From: Psychrobacter arenosus
GTDB taxonomy: Bacteria > Pseudomonadota > Gammaproteobacteria > Pseudomonadales > Moraxellaceae
Length of the DNA: 64,000 bases
Direction of reading: 5' to 3'
NCBI RefSeq assembly: GCF_904848165.1
Contig: NZ_LR884459.1
Coordinates: forward strand, 3,038,001 to 3,102,000
Made by a program: the position numbers and the translations under genes
Part shown: in pieces, positions 9,823 through 18,744 of the stretch
How positions within the stretch are numbered: position 1 is the first letter of the stretch
Layout of the letters: every line of letters starts with the position of its first letter
Notes under the pieces: model-generated
The model's input: only the letters and a program-made list of their open reading frames with translations
Database searches by the model: none
What the model was told of the DNA's origin: nothing

Positions 9823-10186
9823 ATTGAATGTTCCTATTAATGTGCTGTTATTGATTAGTTTTAATCTCTGTATACAAGGGGAAAGGTCTGCAAGGTGAAA
9901 GTGTCAGTAAATAAAGGCTAGCAAGCTCTTTATTAATTGTCTAAGTGTTAAATTATGAGTGATGAATTAACAACTGCAGTATAAATAAATACGTTATTTA
10001 AAGGATGATGCTATTAGTATAGTTTTTCTAGCGAGTTATACGCTAAAAGCAGACTAAGGCGGCAAAGCTAGCATATCTCTGCTCAGTACTTATAGGAAAT
10101 CTGCTAAACTTAACCTTGTTCAATTAAGTACTAATAATGCTGATTTTAAGTACTGCTAAGTCCTATTTTATTCAACTGAGTCCGTC
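9823..10186. promoter_or_regulatory. Divergent maiA/IclR promoter region with repeated AGTACT sites
   Basis: This 364-base gap separates the divergent maiA and IclR genes. It has three copies of the palindromic hexamer AGTACT, at 10085, 10127 and 10149. The last two sit in identical 9-mers, TTAAGTACT, 22 bases apart (two helical turns) and 33-55 bases before the IclR start. I read them as a possible operator for the regulator itself; this is inference. No other gene or hairpin is visible. Confidence 0.35.
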
Positions 10187-11062
10187 ATGTCGTCAACCGA
10201 AAACCCGTTAGCCACTGTTCCTGCAACCGCCAACTTGGCCGCCAATAAGCCCCAAGGTGGGGTGCAATCGTTAGAGATTGGACTGGCAATACTCGATATT
10301 TTAATCGATGCCAATGCCCCAATGATGCTTAAAGAAATTGGTCAAGCGGCGCAGATGCATCCGGCTAAAACCCATCGCTATTTGGTCAGCCTGATTCGTA
10401 AAGGCTATGCGCAGCAATTAGAAGATGGGCGTTACGGTCTCGGTGAGCGTGTGAATGCGCTAGGGCATACGGGGCTCAATCACAGTAATCTATTAGAACA
10501 CCTAACGACGGTCGCGAACGAGATTAAAAACACGCTAAATTGTGCCGTGCAAATCGCCAAATGGTTTAGCGAAGGGCCGATCATTATTCAATCGGTCGAG
10601 CCGGACAGTCCTATTAGTATCATTACCCGTATCGGCTCGCGTATGCCATTGACGACCTCGGCAACCGGGCAGTTATTCGCCAGCTACCAGCCCGAAGCCG
10701 TGATTCAGCCGTTAGTCATGGCAGAGTGGCAGGATAGTGCAGCCAATTCAATGTCAGGTAGCGCAGAGTCAATTAATGCTACGGAATTAGCCGAGCACTG
10801 GCAGCAATTCACTGAACTACAAGCCGAGATTCGGGCGCAAGGGTATGCGACGGTCACTGGCGATATGCTGATGGGCGTTAATGCAATTACGATTCCCGTT
10901 TTATTACCGCAGGCTTTAAACGCGAATAGCCCTACAGATACGGCTAATTTATTAGAGTATGCCATTACCGTCATTGGCACCTCAGAGCAGTTGCCTATGC
11001 AAGAGCAAAATAGAGCGGCAGATAAAATTTTAGCCATCGCACAGCGTTATCAGATAGCTTAA
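10187..11062 (+). CDS. IclR-family transcriptional regulator
   Basis: 291 residues. A winged helix-turn-helix occupies about residues 25-90 (GLAILDILIDANAPMMLKEI ... KTHRYLVSLIRKGY). The IclR effector-binding domain follows, with the typical MPLTTSATGQLFASY motif near residue 155 and GYATVTGDMLMGVNAI in the second half. IclR proteins often control aromatic-acid catabolism. Lying between maiA and the dctP-VOC-fahA genes, this one probably senses a tyrosine-pathway intermediate such as homogentisate; that is inference. It converges on the dctP gene with only ten bases between the two stop codons. Confidence 0.88.
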   Translation: MSSTENPLATVPATANLAANKPQGGVQSLEIGLAILDILIDANAPMMLKEIGQAAQMHPAKTHRYLVSLIRKGYAQQLEDGRYGLGERVNALGHTGLNHSNLLEHLTTVANEIKNTLNCAVQIAKWFSEGPIIIQSVEPDSPISIITRIGSRMPLTTSATGQLFASYQPEAVIQPLVMAEWQDSAANSMSGSAESINATELAEHWQQFTELQAEIRAQGYATVTGDMLMGVNAITIPVLLPQALNANSPTDTANLLEYAITVIGTSEQLPMQEQNRAADKILAIAQRYQIA

Positions 11063-11072
11063 ATTTAGCGAC

Positions 11073-12146
11073 TTAAGCCTTAGCTTTGCACGCCGCACTC
11101 GCTGCTTTGACTTTCTCATACACGCCTTGTGCGTCTAAACCCGTCGCGGCAACTTCATCCAAATATCTTTGCGAGCCTTCTATTAACGGGCCACTCCAAT
11201 CCGGATCATTCAGCGGGTCGGGTACTTCAATCATCAAGTCGCCTTTATCTCTAGCTTCTTGCATAATTTCCGCATTCGCCACATCAAACACATCTGCGGC
11301 TTGCATAGCTATCTCTATACCCGAATTGTCATCGATGATTTTCTTCAAATCGTCGGGCAGGCTGTTGTATTTGTTTTTATTCATGGTGACGACGAGTGCC
11401 GCGCTGTAGAAAGGAATATTAGTGTGGGTATTCACGAGATCGTCTAAACGGAATGCGCGTACAGGCTGCCAAGCAAAGCTAAGGCCATCAATTACGCCAC
11501 GTTGCAAAGCGGTATAAGTATCCGGGGCGGGCATACCAACGGGAGCGGCACCAACCGCTTCGATGATATAACTGGCGACAGCAGAAGGCTGACGAATGCG
11601 CAAGCCTTTCATATCGGCAGGGGTACGCAGCGGTTTATCGATGGTATGCAGCGCACCAGGACCGGTGCCCACCATATAGAGCAGGTGTGAGTCCGCATAT
11701 TCGCTAGCAATGACGTCCTCATCGTAGAGCTTATGCAAGATACAGGTTTGTTGTTCGGCGGTATTCGAGATACCCGGTAATTCAACGATTTGCGAAAGTG
11801 GGAAACGCCCAGCTGTATAGCCATGCGCCTGCATACCAATATCTACTGTGCCTTTGGCAGCGGCTTCATAAGTAACGCCCGGTTTGCTTAAAGTGGCTGA
11901 AGGATAGATTTCAACTTTTAACCTACCTTTGGAGTCTTCTTCGATTTTCTTCGCCCACGGTTCAAAAATCTGTTGATTTAGATCATCGGTCGCGGTCATG
12001 AAGTGAGAAAAACGTAAGACGGTAACTTCACCAGGATCGCTAGTAGCCGCATCAGCAGTACTAGCAGTTTCGGTATTGTTTGAGCAGCCAGTAATCCCAA
12101 GTAGGGTAGCCAGCGCTAGGCCGTAAGCCAGTTTGGTAGTCATCAT
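11073..12146 (-). CDS. TRAP transporter substrate-binding protein, DctP family, orphan
   Basis: 357 residues with a lipoprotein-type signal ending in a lipobox (LLGITGC) and a Ser/Thr-rich linker. The DctP fold marks follow: LRFSHFMTATDDLNQQIFEPWA, a conserved arginine strand MKGLRIRQPSAVASYIIEA (typical carboxylate-binding region) and GVIDGLSFAWQP. TRAP systems import organic acids. No DctQ or DctM membrane subunit lies in this window, so the protein must pair with a distant membrane part or act as a sensor. Its place in the tyrosine cluster suggests an aromatic acid such as 4-hydroxyphenylpyruvate or homogentisate as ligand. The start may be the ATG at 12146 or 12143; both follow AGGA. Confidence 0.88.
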   Translation of the reverse strand: MMTTKLAYGLALATLLGITGCSNNTETASTADAATSDPGEVTVLRFSHFMTATDDLNQQIFEPWAKKIEEDSKGRLKVEIYPSATLSKPGVTYEAAAKGTVDIGMQAHGYTAGRFPLSQIVELPGISNTAEQQTCILHKLYDEDVIASEYADSHLLYMVGTGPGALHTIDKPLRTPADMKGLRIRQPSAVASYIIEAVGAAPVGMPAPDTYTALQRGVIDGLSFAWQPVRAFRLDDLVNTHTNIPFYSAALVVTMNKNKYNSLPDDLKKIIDDNSGIEIAMQAADVFDVANAEIMQEARDKGDLMIEVPDPLNDPDWSGPLIEGSQRYLDEVAATGLDAQGVYEKVKAASAACKAKA

Positions 12147-12264
12147 AAAATCCTTTTTTTGATGAGGGGGTGAGTCTTAATCCTTCCTGACGCAATCCTT
12201 TACGACGACTTTCTTTACAATAATAACTGCTGCAACATTGCCAGAGCTTAGATCTCAAACAATA

Positions 12265-12840
12265 TCACTCACCAACAGGCGCTTGTTCTTTAGCTTCAGC
12301 CAATTCTTCAGCATGTAAAAAAGCGGTATGTTTAGGCGCGCGTTTGGTGCGTGACCATTCTTCCAACATCTCGTATTTCATTTCTTCAGTGATCATGCCC
12401 ACTTTTTCTTCTGACATGGGGTCATCGTAAGTGAGCTCTAAACGGTGGCCGTTGGGATCAAAGAAATAGATAGAGTGGAAGATACCGTGGTTGGTTACGC
12501 CAATGACATCTATGCCGGCGTCTTCTAAATGTTTTTTGGCGACTATTAATTCTTCACGGTCTTTAACCTTCATGGCTAAATGCTGTACCCAGTTTGGCGT
12601 ATTCGGATCAAAGCCCATTTCCGGCTGATTCGGTACTTCAAAGAAGGCGAGGACGTTGCCATTACCCGCATCTAAAAAGATATGCATATACGGGTCAAAG
12701 GCATGGGTCGAGGGCACATGGTCTTCGGCAAAAGCTAAAATAAAGTCCATGTTGAGGTGTTTTTTATACCATTCGACGGTTTCTTTTGCGTCTTTGCAGC
12801 GATAGGCGACATGATGAATTTGTTGAATTTTAAAGCTCAT
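12265..12840 (-). CDS. VOC-family protein beside fahA; possible homogentisate ring-cleavage enzyme
   Basis: 191 residues from the ATG at 12840, which has AAGGAC seven bases upstream; a TTG two codons earlier is less likely. It has the vicinal-oxygen-chelate fold: repeat one opens with IHHVAYRCKD, repeat two with WVQHLAMKV and ends HRLELTYDD. Candidate metal ligands are H10, H87 and E135, the spacing of a single-module extradiol dioxygenase triad; E68 in LAFFEV could make a glyoxalase-like fourth ligand. The long acidic C-terminal helix (about residues 145-190) is unusual. Immediate neighbours are fahA upstream and dctP downstream, and no cupin-type homogentisate 1,2-dioxygenase exists in the window. 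A role in converting homogentisate to maleylacetoacetate is therefore my inference; a glyoxalase or accessory role is possible. Confidence 0.8.
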   Translation of the reverse strand: MSFKIQQIHHVAYRCKDAKETVEWYKKHLNMDFILAFAEDHVPSTHAFDPYMHIFLDAGNGNVLAFFEVPNQPEMGFDPNTPNWVQHLAMKVKDREELIVAKKHLEDAGIDVIGVTNHGIFHSIYFFDPNGHRLELTYDDPMSEEKVGMITEEMKYEMLEEWSRTKRAPKHTAFLHAEELAEAKEQAPVGE

Positions 12841-13025
12841 TATCAATGTCCTTTTGATAGTTTGAATAGGAGTTGAATAAAATAAATGCGATAGGGTGAA
12901 TACAATAGGGAAGGGTGGAGGAGCAAGTACAATAGATAAGGGGATGATTACCGCTTACGTCTACTGCACTTGCTACCCTCAGCTAATAAATAAGGCTGTA
13001 AGAATTACTCAGCGAAATTTAAGTA

Positions 13026-14312
13026 TTACTCAGAAAAGTTAAAGTCTAACGCCGGTAGCACCTTGCCACTGACTTCACCAAAGCCGACGCGTACACCGTC
13101 TTTTTCTGCATAGCCTTTGATAATCACGGTATCGCCATCTTCGATAAAGGTACGCGTTCCGCCACCTTTCAACTCTACAGGCTTCGTCGCATTCCACGCC
13201 AACTCAAGCATTGAGCCAAAGCTATCTGGCGTTGGGCCTGAAATCGTTCCTGAACCCATCAGATCACCCACTTCTACTAGACAACCGGTGATAGTGTGAT
13301 GCGTTAATTGCTGCGCCATTGACCAATACATGTACTTAAAGTTGGTTTCGCAGACTACAGTCGCCTCGTCAGCGCCTTCAGGCAGGATTTCGGTAGAGAG
13401 ATTAATATCAAAACTCACCTCAGCACCTTCGCCACGTAAGTAGGCTAGAGGTTGCGGGTCTTGCGTTGGGCAAGTGGTTTGGAATGGCATTAGCGCATCC
13501 ATAGTCACGATCCAAGGTGACACTTCTGAAGCAAAAGTTTTGGCGTTAAAGGGACCTAATGGCACGTATTCCCACTTTTGGATATCGCGCGCTGACCAAT
13601 CGTTCAGCAGTACCATACCGAAGATATGCTCCCAAGCATTGTCTACAGAAATAGGACGACCGATTTGGTTAGGTTTGCCCACAATAAAGGCGGTCTCAAG
13701 CTCAAAATCAAGACGCTTACATGGTGAGAAGATAGGGCGCTCATCTGCTTTAGGTTTTAGCTGACCTGAGGGACGTACTACTTCAGTACCGCTAATAATC
13801 ACAGTGCTGGCACGGCCATTATAACCGACTGGCATTTCTTTCCAGTTTGGCAATAGGGCGTTGGCAGGATCACGGAACATAGTACCAACGTTGGTCGCAT
13901 GCTCTTCTGAAGAATAGAAATCGGTGTAGCCAGGCACACGAACTGGTAGATGCATGGTGACATCCGCTTGCTTAACTAGAGCTTTAGCTTGCAGGTCTTG
14001 GTCATCACGTAGAGTCGCACAATCGGCAGAAAGTAATTGCTGAATAGTTTCGCGCGCTTTGGTCCATTTATCACGACCTGAATCGATAAAGGCGTTAAGC
14101 TTATCTTGGTTAAAATAGGGGCCGCCATCTAGTGTTAGGGCACCAGCTTCTTCTAATACAGATAAATCTAAAACATGCTCACCAATGGCCACACCTGCAC
14201 GAGGGCTACCGTCTTTGGCGGAAAAAATTCCGTAAGGTAAGTTATGAATAGAAAAGTCTGAATCGGCGGCGATATCTAGGAAAGAGGTAAGGTTTTTGTC
14301 AATCGTTGACAT
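13026..14312 (-). CDS. fahA: Fumarylacetoacetase
   Basis: 428 residues, the normal length. An N-terminal SH3-like domain (NLPYGIFSAKDGSPRAGVAIG) precedes the FAH catalytic domain with YTDFYSSEEHATNVGTMFR, LDFELETAFIVG (metal-binding glutamates), LLNDWSARDIQKWEYVPLGPF and GDLMGSGTISGP. It hydrolyses fumarylacetoacetate to fumarate and acetoacetate, the last step of tyrosine breakdown, in the cytoplasm. A clear AAGGAG precedes the ATG. The VOC gene follows after about 185 bases on the same strand and may be co-transcribed. Confidence 0.97.
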   Translation of the reverse strand: MSTIDKNLTSFLDIAADSDFSIHNLPYGIFSAKDGSPRAGVAIGEHVLDLSVLEEAGALTLDGGPYFNQDKLNAFIDSGRDKWTKARETIQQLLSADCATLRDDQDLQAKALVKQADVTMHLPVRVPGYTDFYSSEEHATNVGTMFRDPANALLPNWKEMPVGYNGRASTVIISGTEVVRPSGQLKPKADERPIFSPCKRLDFELETAFIVGKPNQIGRPISVDNAWEHIFGMVLLNDWSARDIQKWEYVPLGPFNAKTFASEVSPWIVTMDALMPFQTTCPTQDPQPLAYLRGEGAEVSFDINLSTEILPEGADEATVVCETNFKYMYWSMAQQLTHHTITGCLVEVGDLMGSGTISGPTPDSFGSMLELAWNATKPVELKGGGTRTFIEDGDTVIIKGYAEKDGVRVGFGEVSGKVLPALDFNFSE

Positions 14313-14659
14313 AGATTGCTCCTTGCTGAGGCAAATGAAAGGATTATTAGAATAAGAAAGTTTTTAAGAGCTAAGTAACACGAGTAAAGCTAATTTTTTG
14401 CAACACTAAATTACGCATAGTGAAATTAAATAAGGCTTTTTTAGCAAATTTCCGCCTTATTCGCGCGTAAAAGTTATGAAATAGTGAATTGCTTACGCAT
14501 AATGTAATTAATTATGCGCTATCTTGCAAGGTGTTTTAGTTGCCTTTTTGCTAACGCGAGATTAGAAAACGTAGATTTAAAGCGATATAGCTGATTTTTA
14601 GCCATAAAAAAAGCCGAGCAATGGCTCAGCTTTTTTATCGAGATAGGCTAGGGAAGGGT
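14313..14659. other. Intergenic gap between tyrB-like gene and fahA
   Basis: This 347-base AT-rich gap holds the tyrB-side terminator at 14605-14637 and, nearer 14313, presumably the promoter of the fahA-VOC-dctP unit. No open frame or further repeat stands out. Confidence 0.5.
14605..14637 (-). terminator. Rho-independent terminator of the aminotransferase gene
   Basis: The arms AAGCCGAGC/GCTCAGCTT (one mismatch) fold around ATG and are flanked by A and T runs on either side, so the structure can work in both directions. It lies about 25 bases after the stop codon of the aminotransferase on the minus strand. Confidence 0.8.
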
Positions 14660-15856
14660 TTAGTTAGCTAAAACTTCCGCCATAGCATTAGCGACGTAAT
14701 CCACGTTATTTTCGTTGAGGCCAGCCACACACATACGCGAGTTCGATACCATGTAAATAGCGAATTCGCTTTGTAGGCGCTCGACTTGCTCAGGGGTTAG
14801 ACCTGTGAAGCTAAACATACCGTTTTGACGCGTTAGGTAGTCAAAGTTACGGCCTGGGACTTTGGCCTCTAACACAGACTTCAGTTTAGAGCGCATCGCT
14901 TTGATACGGTCGCGCATCGCGTAGACTTCGCCAACCCATTGCTCATGCAGCTGCTCGTCGTTCATCACGATATCGACGATACGGCCGCCATGCGTTGGTG
15001 GGCTTGAGTAGATTTGGCGTACGGTAAAGTTTAATTGACCGAATACGCGAGCCGCTTCTTCTTCGCTTGGGCAAACGACAGATAGACCACCAACGCGCTC
15101 ACCGTATAGCGATAAGTTTTTAGAGTAAGAGTTGCTCACAAACATCGGCAGACCCATCTCAACGCCTTTACGGATAGGATAAGCATCGCTGTCCATATCT
15201 TCGCCAAAACCTTGATAAGCGATGTCCATAAAGGCGATTAGGCCACGCTCTTTTACTACCGTTAGTACTTGATCCCACTGCTCTTGTGTCAAGTCCATAC
15301 CGGTTGGGTTATGGCAGCAAGGGTGCAGTAATACCACGTCGTCTTTATTCAATTGCTTAAAGAAAGCCAGCATTTCGTCAAATTTTACGCTGCTTGTGGC
15401 ATTGTCATAGTACGGGTATTTACCGACTTCGACATCGCTGCCTTCAAAGATAGCGATATGGTTGCCCCAAGTTGGATCGCTCACGTAGCACTTAGCATGT
15501 GGGAACCATTTATTGATGAATTCAGCACCGACTTTCAAGGCGCCTGAGCCACCGATAGTAGCGATGGTAGCCACACGATTTTCTTGTAATACGGGCGCAT
15601 CTTTACCGAATAGCAGCTCTTGGCAGCCTTTACGATGACCCGGTAGACCGGCCATAGGCAGATAAGGACGTGGTGAGATAGGGTCGGCAATACGCTCTTC
15701 GGCGGTTTTGACACACTCAAGTACTGGCAGTTTACCAGCCTCATCATAATATACCCCAACGCCTAAATTGACCTTGTCAGCTCGGCTATCGGCATTGTAT
15801 TTATCCATAAGACCTAGGATAGGGTCGCCCGCGTAAAACTCGATACTTGCAAACAT
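14660..15856 (-). CDS. tyrB: Aromatic amino acid aminotransferase (class I, AspC/TyrB family)
   Basis: 398 residues, typical of the aspartate/aromatic aminotransferase family. The motifs are LGVGVYYDEAGKLPVL near the N-terminus, GGSGALKVGAEF, HPCCHNPTGMD (substrate and cofactor region), FMDIAYQGFG, and SNSYSKNLSLYGERVGGL with K246 as the pyridoxal-phosphate lysine. It would turn tyrosine into 4-hydroxyphenylpyruvate, the substrate of hpd. The tyrosine-cluster context favours an aromatic role over aspartate, but sequence alone cannot exclude the latter. It has its own terminator. Confidence 0.88.
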   Translation of the reverse strand: MFASIEFYAGDPILGLMDKYNADSRADKVNLGVGVYYDEAGKLPVLECVKTAEERIADPISPRPYLPMAGLPGHRKGCQELLFGKDAPVLQENRVATIATIGGSGALKVGAEFINKWFPHAKCYVSDPTWGNHIAIFEGSDVEVGKYPYYDNATSSVKFDEMLAFFKQLNKDDVVLLHPCCHNPTGMDLTQEQWDQVLTVVKERGLIAFMDIAYQGFGEDMDSDAYPIRKGVEMGLPMFVSNSYSKNLSLYGERVGGLSVVCPSEEEAARVFGQLNFTVRQIYSSPPTHGGRIVDIVMNDEQLHEQWVGEVYAMRDRIKAMRSKLKSVLEAKVPGRNFDYLTRQNGMFSFTGLTPEQVERLQSEFAIYMVSNSRMCVAGLNENNVDYVANAMAEVLAN

Positions 15857-16199
15857 GTTATTTCCTTAGAGGAGTGAGATAAAGCGTCGTAAAAGGATAA
15901 ATCAGATTGGCCGTGAACTCAATCGCCGATTTTCAGATAAGCCATTTATTCGTAATTTTAAAGAGATAATTCACGCTTTTGCTTAATTTTGCTGCGCTTA
16001 ACGAGAGTCTCTTTTCTGACTCGCTAAACTTAGCAAACCTTAAGTTCTTTAGCGGCTATTTTCTATAACGGCAATTTTTCATAACCACTATATTTATAAC
16101 CCTACTATCAATAGGGTTTTGTTTAAAATTTGAGGTGTAGTGGTTTCCTGACCGAATTTTTATAAGCTCAATGAATAAAAATTAGCCGTTATAGCAAAT
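15857..16199. other. AT-rich gap with one weak hairpin
   Basis: 343 bases between the LysR gene and the aminotransferase, both on the minus strand. An AACCCTA/TAGGGTT stem with a 7-base loop lies at 16098-16118. On the plus strand it is followed by TTTTGTTT, but no plus-strand gene needs it. Nothing else is apparent beyond the expected aminotransferase promoter. Confidence 0.4.
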
Positions 16200-17129
16200 T
16201 TAAAAACTCTGTAAGTCGTTAAAGTGACTGGCAAAGTACTCTCGTAAAAAGTCTTTAAAAGCAATACTGGCGGGTGATAAGGCACGCGAAGCCCGTTGAT
16301 AGATAAAGAATTTACGCATCCGCACGGGTTGGGCAACCGGACGCATCTGCAAACCATTCGCGCTGACCCAATCGATGACTTCGGGCATATAGGGTAAGCA
16401 TAATGTGATACCAAAACCCTGCCGTGTCATTTCTAAAGCTGTGGACATAAAGTTGACTTTATAAGGGGCTTGCTGGATATGGGCGGTAATTTTCTCGTCC
16501 AGTTCAGCCGTCACTTGGTCGATAAAAGGGCCTTTGAGGGTAATTAATTGGCTCGCGAGCAAGTCTTGCCAAGTAATTTCACTTTGCGTGGCTAACGGGT
16601 GTTCCTCGGGAATCACTACACAAAACGGCAGCTCATACAGTAAGTCGGCATGGATATCATCTTCGGTGTCCAAAAAGGACAGCTCAGTCCCCACACCCAA
16701 ATCCACCTCGATATCGTGAATATGACTTAGCACGTCTTTAGCCGAGCAATCAATCAAGGTCACGCTAATATCGGGGTAAGCTTTGGAGAATTGCGCAATC
16801 ACCGCTGGCATGGAAGAGGCGGCAAATTGTGACACGGCTAAACGTACTTGTCCTTGTGCCAAACTGGTCAGACTGCTCGCTTCATTCTCAAACAGTTGCA
16901 TCTCGTTGAGCACCCGCCGTGCTTGTGGCAATAAATGCCGACCGACTGCGGATAAGGATAATTGGCGAGTAGTACGGTCAAACAAGACGATGCCGAGGGT
17001 AGATTCGAGCTCTTTAATCAAGCCGCTGACCGCTGACTGGGTCAAATGCATCTTGTCACTAGCGCGGGTAAAGCTGCCGTTATCCGCCACTTTGATAAAG
17101 GCGTCAAGTTGGCGAAAACTGATATTCAT
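16200..17129 (-). CDS. LysR-family transcriptional regulator
   Basis: 309 residues from the ATG at 17129, which has AGGA six bases upstream; the frame is open eight codons further but without a good site. The N-terminal winged helix reads FRQLDAFIKVADNGSFTRAS then LTQSAVSGLIKELESTLG. The LysR effector domain follows from about residue 90. It is divergent from hpd, the usual arrangement for a LysR activator of the adjacent gene. It may control hpd and the Phe hydroxylase genes in response to an aromatic inducer; this is inference from position. Confidence 0.88.
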   Translation of the reverse strand: MNISFRQLDAFIKVADNGSFTRASDKMHLTQSAVSGLIKELESTLGIVLFDRTTRQLSLSAVGRHLLPQARRVLNEMQLFENEASSLTSLAQGQVRLAVSQFAASSMPAVIAQFSKAYPDISVTLIDCSAKDVLSHIHDIEVDLGVGTELSFLDTEDDIHADLLYELPFCVVIPEEHPLATQSEITWQDLLASQLITLKGPFIDQVTAELDEKITAHIQQAPYKVNFMSTALEMTRQGFGITLCLPYMPEVIDWVSANGLQMRPVAQPVRMRKFFIYQRASRALSPASIAFKDFLREYFASHFNDLQSF

Positions 17130-17421
17130 AAGTAATCCTGATAAATAAATCAAAAAAAACGATTAGTCTTATAAATAAAGCTACTCTAATATAAATACAC
17201 GGTCAATCAACTTCGTGGAATGAGTAGGCGCTGTATATCGGAATAAGTAGCCCATGTGTATCAAGCACTGGCTCTTCTGAGAAAGCTAAAAGCTGCTCTT
17301 GCTAATGACGACCACGACCCCTGACTGAGTAAATTTTTAACCGCTAGTTGGCAAAATTTATTACCACTTTGCCGTTATAAGCTAGCCGGTTTTTCCCACA
17401 TTAAAATTAAGGATGATGACA

Positions 17422-18519
17422 ATGGCAGATTTATTTGACAACCCTATGGGCCTACAAGGCTTCGATTTCATTGAGTTTGTCTCACCGGAGCCTGAGCTAG
17501 TAAAAGAGCTATTTCACAATCTTGGCTTCACGCATGTGGCCAACCATCGCTCAAAAAATGTCTTTTTATACCGTCAAGGCGACATCAACCTTATCTTAAA
17601 CTGTGAGCCTAAGAGCCACGGCAGCTACTTCTTAAGTGAGCATGGTGCCGGCGCTTGTAGCATGGGTTTCCGTGTAAAAAATGCCCAACAAGCTTATGAT
17701 CTCGCTATCGAAAACGGTGCTGAGCCTGTCGACGTGAAGACGGGAGTTATGGAGTTGCGTCTGCCGGCTATCAAAGGTATCGGCGGCTCATTAATCTATC
17801 TTATCGACCGCTTCCAAGATGGTAACTCTATCTACGACATCGACTTTGAATACCTACCTGGTGTGAATAAGCACCCTGAAGGCTTTGGTTTTAAAGTCAT
17901 CGACCATCTGACGCATAACGTCTACCGTGGCCGCATGGCTTACTGGGCAGACTTCTACGAGCGTATCTTTAACTTCCGCGAAATCCGCTACTTCGATATC
18001 AAAGGCGAATACACCGGCCTAACCAGTAAAGCGATGACTGCTCCAGATGGCAAAATTCGTATTCCATTAAACGAAGAGTCTAAGCAGGGCGGTGGTCAGA
18101 TCGAAGAGTACCTCATGCAGTTTAATGGCGAAGGTATCCAGCATATCGCATTATTAAGTGATAACTTGCTCGACAGTATCGATAAGCTAAAAGACATGGG
18201 TATTCCGTTGATGACGGCGCCGAACGAAACTTACTACGAGATGCTAGATGAGCGTCTACCAGGTCATGGCGAAAACGTCTCTGAGCTGCAGATGCGCGGT
18301 ATCTTGTTAGATGGTACCACTGAAGGCAATGTGCCTCGTTTGCTGCTACAGATTTTCTCTGAAACTATCTTAGGCAGCCCAGTATTCTTCGAATTTATCC
18401 AACGTAAAGGCGATTACGAAGAAGGCTTTGGCGAAGGTAACTTTAAAGCGCTGTTCGAGTCTATCGAGCGTGACCAAGTCCGTCGTGGCGCTATCGGTGA
18501 TACTGAAGCCGCTGAGTAA
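17422..18519 (+). CDS. hpd: 4-Hydroxyphenylpyruvate dioxygenase
   Basis: 365 residues from the ATG at 17422, 8 bases after AAGGA; the upstream ATGs overlap that site. The N-terminal [19 protein letters not shown] resembles the Pseudomonas enzyme. The Fe(II) ligands are H162 (VIDHLTHNV), H241 (IQHIALL) and E324 ([13 protein letters not shown]), the two-His-one-Glu set of the VOC-fold enzyme. It converts 4-hydroxyphenylpyruvate to homogentisate. It is divergent from the LysR gene and followed by a hairpin, so probably a separate transcript from phhA. Confidence 0.97.
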   Translation: MADLFDNPMGLQGFDFIEFVSPEPELVKELFHNLGFTHVANHRSKNVFLYRQGDINLILNCEPKSHGSYFLSEHGAGACSMGFRVKNAQQAYDLAIENGAEPVDVKTGVMELRLPAIKGIGGSLIYLIDRFQDGNSIYDIDFEYLPGVNKHPEGFGFKVIDHLTHNVYRGRMAYWADFYERIFNFREIRYFDIKGEYTGLTSKAMTAPDGKIRIPLNEESKQGGGQIEEYLMQFNGEGIQHIALLSDNLLDSIDKLKDMGIPLMTAPNETYYEMLDERLPGHGENVSELQMRGILLDGTTEGNVPRLLLQIFSETILGSPVFFEFIQRKGDYEEGFGEGNFKALFESIERDQVRRGAIGDTEAAE

Positions 18520-18597
18520 GTACAGCTAGCAGCGTCTTAAATAGCAGTATCTTATGACAGGCGCTAAGCCGTAATAAGTTAAATAAAGACGATTGAG

Positions 18598-18630
18598 TGG
18601 GCAAGGTAAAAGGACTTTATCTTGCCCCTT
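18598..18630 (+). terminator. Hairpin after hpd
   Basis: An 11-base stem (GGGCAAGGTAA with TTATCTTGCCC, one wobble) is followed by CCTTTAT. The T run is weak, so termination may be partial and leave some read-through to phhA. Confidence 0.55.
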
Positions 18631-18688
18631 TATCCCCATAAAGACAGCTATTTTTACCCTATTTATATCCCCTGATTCATCAGCCATG

Positions 18689-18717
18689 TTGAAAACGTAT
18701 TAGCAAAACCGTAAAAA
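18689..18717 (+). promoter_or_regulatory. Possible sigma-70 promoter of phhA
   Basis: TTGAAA at 18689-18694 and TAAAAA at 18712-18717 are 17 bases apart, about 30 bases before the phhA start and after the hpd terminator. The -10 box is a poor match, so this is only a candidate. Confidence 0.3.
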
Positions 18718-18744
18718 ATATGGACATACAGAAGGAAAGTCGGC

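Noticed and set aside
16160..16414. Minus-strand open frame of 84 codons at the LysR end
   Set aside because: It overlaps the LysR coding region in another frame, and its cysteine- and proline-rich composition is that of a shadow frame.
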